Virus record (IMG/VR): IMGVR_UViG_3300022935_002598
Location: 1 to 48,989 of that record
Source of the DNA: a virus
Direction: 5' to 3' (one strand)
Length of the DNA stretch: 48,989 nt
Below the pieces are notes generated by a model, which made no database searches, was not told where the DNA came from, and worked only from the letters and a program-made list of their open reading frames with translations. Shown here in pieces: positions 40,354 to 48,447 of this stretch. Position 1 is the stretch's first letter. The number at the start of each line of letters is the position of its first letter. Made by a program: the position numbers and the translations under genes.

Positions 40354-41456
40354 TATTCTGCGTCGTCCTCTTCTATAGTTTCTGTTTTCTTCGCTTTTGA
40401 TTTTGGTGCTTCTTCAACACTTTCCGCTTTCGCTTCTGTGCTTTCTTTGAAGTTTGCCATTATCATATCTAATTTATCACCAGTCCACGCTTTTCTGAAG
40501 TCTATGTGTTCTTTCCCTTGTGGATCAACATATTTCAGTCTATTTCCGGTTTGTACAAGAATACCTTTCTTCTCGAACAGGTCCACCAGTCCACTGTAGG
40601 GATCCATACCTGTGTCATAAGGGATCTTGACCTGCACACCCTCAAACGGTTTAGCATATCTTGTTTTCATTACCTTACAAGCGGCCCTGATACCTCGAAC
40701 TTCAGATATCTTGTTGCCCTTCTCGTCTTCTTTGAGTTTCAATTTCTTCATTGCTATCACGATAGAACTTGCATAGATGAATCCCTGTCCGCCTGATATC
40801 TTGTCATCTGGATCAAACATGTCCTGTGATGCGTAGGTGTGGTTGGTCGCAATCAATCCCACGTTCCAACTTCCAAACATGTTTACACAGTTCCTGACCA
40901 GTGCGGTAAGAGCCTTTGGCTTCCTACCAAGGTCGCCTTTCATGTCTCCCGCTTCAAATTGGTTCACGTCTGTAGGTGTCAGCATCATGCCCAAACTGTC
41001 TATCACGAAAAGAACTTTAGGAGCACCTTCTTTGTTGTCAGCATGTTGTTCCTTGTAGCCTTTCATAAACTCTGATATGGTCTTGGCCACGTCATCCACC
41101 ATTGACATGCTCAGTTTTAAAAGTTTTTCTTCCGACGTGTCAACGCCCAGTGCCTGTAGCCATGTCTCATCAAGTGCGTTCTCTGTGTCTATCAATATAA
41201 CGAAGATACCCTGTGCTTGGGCGTTCTTGATTATGTTTCCTGATGCTATGTATGATTTACCTGCCCCTGATTCTCCTGCGAGCACAGTCACCTTACCCAA
41301 TGGAATTCCTTTGTTGAAATCACTGGTCATCAAATAGTTCAGAGCATAGTTGCCTGTAGATATCCAGTCTGTTGGATCACTGAAACCTATTCCTAGTCCT
41401 TGGATTGATTTTGTGATACTCTTTCTAAATTTTGTTGCGTCAAATACTTTTGTCAT
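40353..41456 (-). CDS. uvsX: RecA-like recombinase UvsX
   Basis: A 367-residue RecA/Rad51-family recombinase (T4 UvsX is 391). Walker A is GESGAGKS (61-68), followed by FVILIDTENALDETW, a Walker B-like VLFVIDSLGMM, and the Gly-rich loop region DDKISGGQGFIYASS. The acidic C-terminus with a Lys/Ala-rich lead is normal. UvsX catalyses strand exchange for recombination-dependent replication. Directly upstream on the same strand is a 34-residue membrane protein gene. Confidence 0.95.
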   Translation of the reverse strand: MTKVFDATKFRKSITKSIQGLGIGFSDPTDWISTGNYALNYLMTSDFNKGIPLGKVTVLAGESGAGKSYIASGNIIKNAQAQGIFVILIDTENALDETWLQALGVDTSEEKLLKLSMSMVDDVAKTISEFMKGYKEQHADNKEGAPKVLFVIDSLGMMLTPTDVNQFEAGDMKGDLGRKPKALTALVRNCVNMFGSWNVGLIATNHTYASQDMFDPDDKISGGQGFIYASSIVIAMKKLKLKEDEKGNKISEVRGIRAACKVMKTRYAKPFEGVQVKIPYDTGMDPYSGLVDLFEKKGILVQTGNRLKYVDPQGKEHIDFRKAWTGDKLDMIMANFKESTEAKAESVEEAPKSKAKKTETIEEDDAE

Positions 41457-41463
41457 ATTGCCC

Positions 41464-41568
41464 CTATAATATTATCCAAAGGATTATTGCCACAATCAAC
41501 ATCCACGCGGGTATTTGTTTGTACAATATCCATTCTATTGCTTTTGTAATTTTTCTTTTTATATCCAT
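41464..41568 (-). CDS. 34-residue single-pass membrane protein
   Basis: The ATG at 41568 opens a 34-codon frame: basic N-terminus (MDIKRKITKA) and one hydrophobic stretch (WMLIVAIILWIIL). TAATAT lies 5 nt upstream, a weak candidate near-leaderless promoter. It lies between gp32 and uvsX. It could be a real small membrane peptide or chance; no homology is known to me. Confidence 0.4.
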   Translation of the reverse strand: MDIKRKITKAIEWILYKQIPAWMLIVAIILWIIL

Positions 41569-41585
41569 ACGTTATATTACTACAC

Positions 41586-41614
41586 AAGGCCCTAACAGTC
41601 AATATCAGGGCCTT
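41586..41614 (-). terminator. hairpin downstream of gp32
   Basis: AAGGCCCT pairs perfectly with AGGGCCTT across a 13-nt loop, just after the gp32 stop. No U-run follows. It could stabilise the abundant gp32 mRNA or stop its transcription. Confidence 0.55.
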
Positions 41615-41628
41615 GGTAAAATGTCAGA

Positions 41629-42609
41629 TTATTTTGCTTGTCTTGATCTGATCAGTTTCAGTATGTCCTCTGCCCTCTTGGCACTGTCAGTTGCAGGAGC
41701 CGCCGGAGCCGCCTCTGGTTGTGGTGCTGGTGCAGATTCAGTTACTGGTGCCGGTGCAGGTTCAGATGCAGGTGCTGTCGTTGCCGCTGGTGCCTGTGCC
41801 ACAGGTGTCTGTGGTGCATTGTAGGCCACGCCCGCTGGTCTGAAGTACTGTCCGTACTGTTCTAGATCATAAGCCTCACCTTCAACAGATTTCTCAAATA
41901 ATTCCTTGATTATTTTTACCTCTGTCTCGGTAGGCTCTTTTGGTCTGAAGTCGTTCAGGTTGTGTAAACCATGGGTGTCGATCGCGGCTCTCTCTGCCTC
42001 GTCCAACGCTCTTTCTCTTCTTGACCATTTTGATGTTGAGTAGTCAGCGTAACCACCTTTAGTGGTTTTCGTTATCCTGAAGTCAACACCCTTCACGTAG
42101 TCAGTTGGCATTTCTTCCATCTCTGGATCCATCAGTGCCCCTCTGATAATGTTGAAGATCTGAGGTCCGATGATGAACCTTCTGATCGGATTCTCAGGTG
42201 TTGTGTCCTCTGATAACGGATTCGTGACTACGAAACCTTGGAATATGTAACTTTTCTTCTTCCAATATTTCCTACCCATGTCTTCCATGCTCTTGTCTTT
42301 GAACCATGGTCTCACTTCCGTTAGCACTGGACAAGTCTTGCCATACATCTCCATACACGGTACTTGTACTGTTACCGGTCTTGAATCTGTCTGACCCTTG
42401 ATACCTGCGAAAGGTAGTTTTATCATGTTCCTTTCAGTCCAGAAGAATGTGTTGGTCTCGTCCTTGTCTGGTAAGAACCTAACTACTGCTTCAGAACCTT
42501 CAGATATATTCCAGTGTGGGTAGATGGCGTTGTCTCCGCCTGATGATGAAGTGGAGCGATTCACTTCTTGTGCTTTTAACTTCGCTCTTATTTCAGCCAA
42601 TGATGCCAT
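41629..42609 (-). CDS. 32: single-stranded DNA-binding protein gp32
   Basis: A 326-residue T4-type gp32. The Lys/Arg N-terminal LAST-like region (ASLAEIRAKLKAQEVNRST) drives cooperativity. The OB-fold core follows (YPHWNISEGSEAVVRFLPD, IKLPFAGIKG) with Cys residues in VPCMEMYGKTCP. The C-terminal tail (about residues 270-300) is Pro/Ala/Glu-rich (PAPAPVTESAPAPQPE) and ends basic (LKLIRSRQAK), unlike the purely acidic tail of T4 gp32. An AAGGAGG ribosome-binding site is present. It is normally abundant during infection. Confidence 0.93.
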   Translation of the reverse strand: MASLAEIRAKLKAQEVNRSTSSSGGDNAIYPHWNISEGSEAVVRFLPDKDETNTFFWTERNMIKLPFAGIKGQTDSRPVTVQVPCMEMYGKTCPVLTEVRPWFKDKSMEDMGRKYWKKKSYIFQGFVVTNPLSEDTTPENPIRRFIIGPQIFNIIRGALMDPEMEEMPTDYVKGVDFRITKTTKGGYADYSTSKWSRRERALDEAERAAIDTHGLHNLNDFRPKEPTETEVKIIKELFEKSVEGEAYDLEQYGQYFRPAGVAYNAPQTPVAQAPAATTAPASEPAPAPVTESAPAPQPEAAPAAPATDSAKRAEDILKLIRSRQAK

Positions 42610-42699
42610 AATGTAAGCCTCCTTTATTGTGCCTATGTTTGTTTGTGCCTAAATGTATATTAGACATACTGCATAATATACACACTTATTTATCTAATG

Positions 42700-44028
42700 T
42701 CAATGATTATTTTTTTGTAGAAAACTTTCCATATGGCACAATGCAAGGCCATTGTCAATAATCCTGTTATACCTATCCATTAGCCATTGGCAAGCCATTA
42801 TTTCCCTGATCATTTTAAGATTTCCTCTGAACCGATTTAGCAGATCTGACAGCAGTCGTTGTAGAATTTTTTGGTTTTCTGTATTGGTTGAGTAAATTTT
42901 GGTAGAACTGTTCAATGTGTGAGTAAGATCTGCAAGTCCATCATCAACGTGCTGACTAATATAACTCTTCCAAATTTTTGCACTTAAACAATTATCAATC
43001 AAATCTAAATCTAATTTAGACCAATCTATAGTTTCCCATAGATCTAACCAATTTTCGTTTGCCAGGTTTAGAAATTTATCATCGTTATTTTCGTATTGTC
43101 TTGAGTAAGATCTCCAAGAACCGTGGTCAGTACATCTGACACTGTCGGAGTTCCAAGTTGGCACAACATACAAGTTGTCTCCCCATAACGGCGACCAATC
43201 TGAATATGCATTATATACAGTTTCAAATATACTAGGATATCCTACTTTAGAGAAAGTCTGCGAAGTAATAAATGATTTCCATTTTGTATCTAAACTGTTG
43301 AAAGCGGGCAAAATCCATTTACCGGTGTGTAACATGGTTGCATTGGAACCGTTACCATGTAATATCCAATCGCAATCTTGTTTCAACTCGCCTATTGTTC
43401 TTTCGTCATACCCATCCAAATTCATGACAGCAGGTTTAGGAACACTTGCAAGACTACTACCTGTTATGTAGTCATTCACCAGCAGGTGTCCATCTAGCTC
43501 TTTGATGTTTGCAGACACGTGCTTCCTTTTCCATATACTAATAGTATCATTGATAAGTTTTGTGTTTTTTATATTATACCGAGGGCCATCTGTGAATCCT
43601 ACCACGTTGAAATCAAGTTTATTCTTGTACAGCCATGACGCCATCATGTTGCTGTCTATTCCGCCCGAGCACAACACCGTGTACTTGCCTTTGTACTGTT
43701 CGGCTAAACTTGTCATGTGTGCATCGAACATTTTTTCAACACTGTTGTAGTATTCTCTTACACAATAATCGCGTTGGACAATTTTTTTGGTTTTAATTCT
43801 TTCATTGATCATTTCAAGATCGTCGGTAACTTTTATACCTTCATAGAAATCTAAATGCTGATCCACTAGGGTCGCACTGGTTAAATGATCTAAGATTCCT
43901 GGAGTAAAATTCGTGTCATTTTTCCAATCAGTCTTAGCAAAGCAACCGCCAACTTCACTGTGTGGAATTTCTACACCTTTGAATTTGTGTTTGACAGGGT
44001 ACCAATCTCGGTCGTAAGGCAACTTCAT
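42700..44028 (-). CDS. PP-loop ATP pyrophosphatase (asparagine synthase-like)
   Basis: A 442-residue protein with a canonical PP-loop (SGGIDS, residues 121-126, in YTVLCSGGIDSNMM). No glutaminase domain is seen. Its C-terminal half is long and helical. It is similar in layout to the 2732-3817 gene but has a better-preserved motif. It belongs to the asparagine synthase-like group and probably adenylates a carboxylate. A TTAAATA box precedes it. The substrate is unknown. Confidence 0.65.
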   Translation of the reverse strand: MKLPYDRDWYPVKHKFKGVEIPHSEVGGCFAKTDWKNDTNFTPGILDHLTSATLVDQHLDFYEGIKVTDDLEMINERIKTKKIVQRDYCVREYYNSVEKMFDAHMTSLAEQYKGKYTVLCSGGIDSNMMASWLYKNKLDFNVVGFTDGPRYNIKNTKLINDTISIWKRKHVSANIKELDGHLLVNDYITGSSLASVPKPAVMNLDGYDERTIGELKQDCDWILHGNGSNATMLHTGKWILPAFNSLDTKWKSFITSQTFSKVGYPSIFETVYNAYSDWSPLWGDNLYVVPTWNSDSVRCTDHGSWRSYSRQYENNDDKFLNLANENWLDLWETIDWSKLDLDLIDNCLSAKIWKSYISQHVDDGLADLTHTLNSSTKIYSTNTENQKILQRLLSDLLNRFRGNLKMIREIMACQWLMDRYNRIIDNGLALCHMESFLQKNNH

Positions 44029-44033
44029 GTGGA

Positions 44034-44040
44034 TATTTAA
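44034..44040 (-). promoter_or_regulatory. TTAAATA late-promoter-like box
   Basis: TTAAATA on the minus strand, 5 nt before ATG 44028 of the PP-loop gene. Confidence 0.35.
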
Positions 44041-44061
44041 TGTGCCTGATGTTGGTGGTGA

Positions 44062-46260
44062 TTATTTGTAGAACGCTAGGTTCTTGATACGATCTATCTG
44101 GGTGTCGTATGCCATTTCTTCTTCTGAGTAGAAATCTTCCAATTGTAGGCCTGCAAGTTCTATGGCATCTCTCAAAGTGTATTCCTGGTCGCCAACTTTG
44201 AACTTGTCGCCTGCCTTCATGCCCGCCGCCTTGGCTTTCTGAACTGCCTGTGCGAATTGATTGCCTTCAAATTTACCTGCGTGTGCACCGCCTTGCATTT
44301 TATCGTAGTGTTCCGCGGCTTCTTCTTGACTTAATCCTAGTTCATCTGCTTTACTCATGAATTCTTCCTTGCTCATGCTCTGTGCCATGTCTGCTATCTT
44401 GTCTCCCATTCCTTCTGTCTTGTCTGCGTACTTGGGATCACCTGATTTCATTCTTTGATATGCTGTGGTATTCATCATCTTGTCTGCCTTTGTCACATCA
44501 AGTTTTGTAGCGTTCTCTTTGTCTTTCTTTTCTATCTCAGGATCTTTTTTAGGTTCTGTTGTATATTCCTTTAATTTGTCATAGTTCTGATGTAGGTATT
44601 TTTCAGCCTCTTTGTAATCGGCTGACTTGAATGCCGAATTGCTGTCCTTGTCAAGCACGTCGTATATCATCTTGCCGTCTTCGCCCTTGTACATTGATAC
44701 ATAAGGCTTGATTGTAGATTCTCCAACGTTGTCGACCCAACTTTCAAACGCTTCTGTTTCTTTTGGTTTGCCCTTAAGGTCTTTCTTTGGTGCGAATTCG
44801 CCTGGATCTTTCCTCACCTCATCTTTGAATGCTGGATCATTCTGCATCTTCTTGTAATCGTCGATGTATCTCTTGGCAAGTTGTATTGCTATCTTCTTGT
44901 TCTTCATGTAGTCTGGAGTTGGTTTGAAGTTCGCGCTGTTCTCTTGTTCCATCTCGTCCGCTACCCTTGAAGCGAAGTTTGCCAGCCTGTCTTCCTCACC
45001 TGATTTTGTAAGGAGCCTACTTGCTATGTCTGATAGTATAGAACTCAACATTGTGTTCTTGTTTGTGAATTTCGTGTTCTTCAACATCTTGTCAGCGGCG
45101 TCATCTTTCCTCAGTACAAGTTTGCTGTCTGGATCTGTAAGGAATGACTGTACAATAGCACCGTGGTCCACTGGTGGTTGTATCGGTGCATCAATTGGCT
45201 CTGCATCTGGTTCAAGTTCGTTGATTGGTTCTTCCTTAGGTGCGTTTTCTAATTCAGCCATAACCCTGCTGATAAGAGGAAAAGCATCTTCCACCCTGCT
45301 GTCTAAATTTGTCTGTGTGAATTTTTCTCTCAACTTGTTCACTGTCTCGTCATCAAGCACCTGGTCTTCTTTTTTCTTGTAGCTCTTGCAACTTGATTCG
45401 TAGTGTGACTGTTTTGACAAGTTTCTCATGTATTCCCTTAGGTTCTCTAATTGTAGTTTCGTGTTCTCAATAATGTCGCCTGCGTTGTCGTTCAGTTGAT
45501 CCTTGTTTGAAACATATCTTGAGAATGATTGTAATTTTGCTATATCTTCGGAAGTCTGTATGATGTGTTCACCAAACTCGTCATGCGGTCTTCCACCGTT
45601 GGCCACGTGTCTCATCATTGCTCTCGCACCTGATAGATGTGTAAGTGGATACTTGAATCTCTCACCGTCTTCGTTTTCGATGTAAAGTGATTGTATCTGT
45701 CTTGACCTTGCACCTGGCACAGTCTCATCAACCTTGCCTTTGTGCCTGATTATCAATTTTGTTTTGTTTAGGTTCTCGAATGAACTCTTAGAAGTGCCTG
45801 TTAGGCCTTCTGCAACTGGTGCCTTTTCAACACCCGCTAGTTTAGTGATTCTTGCTAGTTCTTCCGACATCTCGTCAGTATTTACCGTTTTGTTCGTATC
45901 TGCGAGATTTTCATAATCCTGCTTCGTTAGGTTGTTTTTTGTGATATCTCTGACATCAAATGATAATTGATGCTCTACGGCGAAATCCTTCAACTCCTTC
46001 AAGAAAGCATACCATTCGTCTCTGCTGTCCTCGTCAATTTTGCTGACAAGGTCTCTGTTGTAGTAAACTTTCATGTGCTCACCGTCGGCTAGGCTTATGC
46101 TTACCGCACCAAAAGTGTCTGCATCTTCTCTGAATTCGAACTCAAAAAACACAGCATTTCCTGGGTCTCCTGTAGCGGCACCATTCTCGTCTCCTAGTCG
46201 TATGTTGGAGAACTGTGATCTTATCTTGTTGAATAGGTCATTTGATGTTTTTGGATTCAT
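44062..46260 (-). CDS. large conserved phage protein, 732 residues (probable virion-associated)
   Basis: A highly charged, Lys/Glu/Asp-rich protein. The N-terminus has FFEFEFREDADTFGAVSISL and YYNRDLVSKI, which resemble proteins found downstream of terminase in marine T4-like phages. The middle has long helical, low-complexity segments. The C-terminus is DFYSEEEMAYDTQIDRIKNL. No enzymatic motif is visible. A CTAAATA box lies upstream. An internal head or scaffold role is possible, but only from position and composition. Confidence 0.5.
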   Translation of the reverse strand: MNPKTSNDLFNKIRSQFSNIRLGDENGAATGDPGNAVFFEFEFREDADTFGAVSISLADGEHMKVYYNRDLVSKIDEDSRDEWYAFLKELKDFAVEHQLSFDVRDITKNNLTKQDYENLADTNKTVNTDEMSEELARITKLAGVEKAPVAEGLTGTSKSSFENLNKTKLIIRHKGKVDETVPGARSRQIQSLYIENEDGERFKYPLTHLSGARAMMRHVANGGRPHDEFGEHIIQTSEDIAKLQSFSRYVSNKDQLNDNAGDIIENTKLQLENLREYMRNLSKQSHYESSCKSYKKKEDQVLDDETVNKLREKFTQTNLDSRVEDAFPLISRVMAELENAPKEEPINELEPDAEPIDAPIQPPVDHGAIVQSFLTDPDSKLVLRKDDAADKMLKNTKFTNKNTMLSSILSDIASRLLTKSGEEDRLANFASRVADEMEQENSANFKPTPDYMKNKKIAIQLAKRYIDDYKKMQNDPAFKDEVRKDPGEFAPKKDLKGKPKETEAFESWVDNVGESTIKPYVSMYKGEDGKMIYDVLDKDSNSAFKSADYKEAEKYLHQNYDKLKEYTTEPKKDPEIEKKDKENATKLDVTKADKMMNTTAYQRMKSGDPKYADKTEGMGDKIADMAQSMSKEEFMSKADELGLSQEEAAEHYDKMQGGAHAGKFEGNQFAQAVQKAKAAGMKAGDKFKVGDQEYTLRDAIELAGLQLEDFYSEEEMAYDTQIDRIKNLAFYK

Positions 46261-46267
46261 TTTGTAT

Positions 46268-46274
46268 TATTTAG
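46268..46274 (-). promoter_or_regulatory. CTAAATA late-promoter-like box
   Basis: CTAAATA on the minus strand, 7 nt before the 46260 start. It matches the marine T4-like late box pattern. Confidence 0.45.
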
Positions 46275-46816
46275 CGCCTTTTGAACTTGAATATGGTTCC
46301 ATGGAGATGAACCTGTTTGGTACGGTGTACTAGTTCAAAGTCGTTGTCAACAGCAATTTTCAGCACCTCTGCGGCAGGCACACCCACCGTTTTTGAGACG
46401 TTTTTGTCTATTACTGGTATTCGTAGATAGAGCATGGAATTGCACTTCTTAAACATGGTATCAAGCGATCGCTGTCGCGATATGGTTTTAATTTTATGGT
46501 AAACTCCAAGACAGAAGATCTGGTCATAACTTTGATAATCGTAGGTCAGGTAGTTTTTCGTTGAAAAGAATATGTTCTTTATTCCCTTTGCGTTATTCTT
46601 GGCCTGCTGTATTCTGTAAGGTTCTATGTCAAAGGCATGGACCTCTTTGAACATTTTGGACAAAGATATTGAAATCAATCCCTCTGCACAGCCAACGTCT
46701 AATGCGATGTGTGAAGGGTCTGCTTCTATCAGGTCTCTGAGATCGTTCCATCTGTCCGCAAAGTCAACGTTGCCAATCATGTGTTGACCGGTCTTGTAGT
46801 AAAGGCTATGTTTCAT
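46271..46816 (-). CDS. class I SAM-dependent methyltransferase
   Basis: A 181-residue protein with motif I IALDVGCAEGLISISL and the acidic motif II VHAFDIEPYRIQQA, typical of Rossmann methyltransferases. YDQIFCLGVYHKI would be motif IV. It starts overlapping the gp17 stop (TAATG) and is co-transcribed with it. Methylation target unknown. It lacks the FkbM signature, so it differs from the glycan methyltransferases. Confidence 0.75.
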   Translation of the reverse strand: MKHSLYYKTGQHMIGNVDFADRWNDLRDLIEADPSHIALDVGCAEGLISISLSKMFKEVHAFDIEPYRIQQAKNNAKGIKNIFFSTKNYLTYDYQSYDQIFCLGVYHKIKTISRQRSLDTMFKKCNSMLYLRIPVIDKNVSKTVGVPAAEVLKIAVDNDFELVHRTKQVHLHGTIFKFKRR

Positions 46817-48408
46817 TATCCTGTGAACGATCCAAATATCGGCATTGGTGTTATCTCACTGGTGCGGTCAGTCCATTTCTCGAATATTTTTGGATCAAAA
46901 TCTGCCAACACTTTCATCATACGTGTCATCAGTAGACACGCACTGACTAGGTCGTCGTGCTGTCCAGGTTTGGCTTTGTAACTCAATCCCGACGCCACAA
47001 AATCCTTCATCTCGGATATAAGCAGTTGCGAGTTAATTTTCATCTTGCCACCCTCGACAAGTTCTTTGAATTTTGTACATGCGTCGATCTTGTGTTTGGC
47101 TGTGGTGTTGAATCCACGTCTAAATTTCCTCCTGTGTCCTTTCCTTATGGGTTCACTGAGGAACATTCCCACAATGTTTTCTTCACCTATGTCCATCACA
47201 CGCATCAAGGCGGCTTCACCTATGGTATTGTTTTCCATGCTGTAGAAAATTTGTGGAGTTGCACTGGCATCTCTCTCTAGTATTGTGTCGTGTATATGTT
47301 TGTTAATACCCTGTAAAATCCTTACCTGCTGGTTCATCGGAGTCATGTTGTGATGCCATTCTCCCACTTGCTCGAATGTTGGCAGTTCAAAAACTTGTAT
47401 GGCCGCGTAGTCTCCTCCTGTACCCATGCTTGGGTCTAGTGATACCATGTAGGTGTGTCCCGGTGTTGGACGTTTGAACCAACGCACCTGTCCTGTGGTT
47501 TCTACTGGCGGTACTCCTTCCATGTCTGCAAGTGTTAAACTGCTGATCAAGGTTTCGTCAAAGATCAAGAATTCACACTCGTGTTCCCTCCTGAATCTCT
47601 CTTCGCCAATTCTGGCACGTTCCGCGTCTGCCCATGCCTCGTCCCTATCTGGGTGTTCCGACCAATGCGCCTTCATGGCATAGAAACCGTTTGTACCTGT
47701 TATCTTGTCGTTGCCATACTCATCAAATCTTTTATTTGCTTCTTTCCATATCATAGCAAATTGGTCTTCATCACTGTTCGGAGTGGATGTGATCATACAC
47801 TTACCACCTGTACTCAATGTTGGTGACAGTGAAGTCCAGAACTCTTTGGCCTTTTCGGGTGGTTGCACGAACGCGAACTCATCACAGTAAATTAGCGTGA
47901 GTGACATACCCCTACCTGTGTTCTCAGTTGTTGTGGTTGCCATTATCTTTGAACCGTTGTCAAACTCTATCGAGTTCCTGTTGTATTGATTTACTCCGGC
48001 CTTTATCCAACTAGGTAACATCTCGTATGCATAACGCACCCTTGACATGATGTCAGATGCTCCTGCGTATTTGTGTGCGGCGATTAGTATCTGCGAATCT
48101 GGTCTGAACATCGCATACCATATTAGATAGCCTGAAGCACAGGTTGTCTTGCCTGTCTGTCTAGGCAACATAGCAATTGAAAACCTATGATTGTTGTAAC
48201 TTTCTATCAATCTCTCTTGGTATGGGAAAGGCTGGAATGACATTTCTCCCTTAGTAGGATGCTGTATCTTCATAAATTTCTTCATGAAATACAGAGGGCC
48301 TGTTTCGGGGTTCATGCACTGCTCAAGGGCTTCTACTTGTTCCTTTGAGTATTTGTGCTTCTTATTGGCTTTCTTTATCTGATCTGAATCTAAACTAACG
48401 TATGCCAT
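46816..48408 (-). CDS. 17: large terminase subunit gp17
   Basis: A 530-residue DNA-packaging motor subunit. Walker A is LPRQTGKT (81-88), Walker B is IYCDEFAF (173-180), and the C-terminal RNase H-like nuclease starts with VSLDPSMGTGGDYAAIQVF. The ATPase translocates DNA into the prohead, and the nuclease cuts concatemers. It is slightly shorter than T4 gp17 (610). A CTTAAATA box is 8 nt upstream of the ATG. Confidence 0.96.
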   Translation of the reverse strand: MAYVSLDSDQIKKANKKHKYSKEQVEALEQCMNPETGPLYFMKKFMKIQHPTKGEMSFQPFPYQERLIESYNNHRFSIAMLPRQTGKTTCASGYLIWYAMFRPDSQILIAAHKYAGASDIMSRVRYAYEMLPSWIKAGVNQYNRNSIEFDNGSKIMATTTTENTGRGMSLTLIYCDEFAFVQPPEKAKEFWTSLSPTLSTGGKCMITSTPNSDEDQFAMIWKEANKRFDEYGNDKITGTNGFYAMKAHWSEHPDRDEAWADAERARIGEERFRREHECEFLIFDETLISSLTLADMEGVPPVETTGQVRWFKRPTPGHTYMVSLDPSMGTGGDYAAIQVFELPTFEQVGEWHHNMTPMNQQVRILQGINKHIHDTILERDASATPQIFYSMENNTIGEAALMRVMDIGEENIVGMFLSEPIRKGHRRKFRRGFNTTAKHKIDACTKFKELVEGGKMKINSQLLISEMKDFVASGLSYKAKPGQHDDLVSACLLMTRMMKVLADFDPKIFEKWTDRTSEITPMPIFGSFTG

Positions 48409-48415
48409 AACGTAG

Positions 48416-48423
48416 TATTTAAG
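48416..48423 (-). promoter_or_regulatory. CTTAAATA late-promoter-like box of gp17
   Basis: CTTAAATA on the minus strand upstream of the gp17 ATG, consistent with T4-type late expression. Confidence 0.45.
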
Positions 48424-48447
48424 GCTGTGATTTGAAGTTGAAAAGTA

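Noticed and set aside
41432-41824. 130-aa plus-strand ORF opposite gp32
   Set aside because: A low-complexity Ala/Gly/Ser frame produced by the antisense of the Pro/Ala-rich gp32 tail.
44924-45382. 152-aa plus-strand ORF opposite the 732-aa gene
   Set aside because: A Ser-rich antisense frame of an acidic/Lys-rich gene; no independent coding signal.
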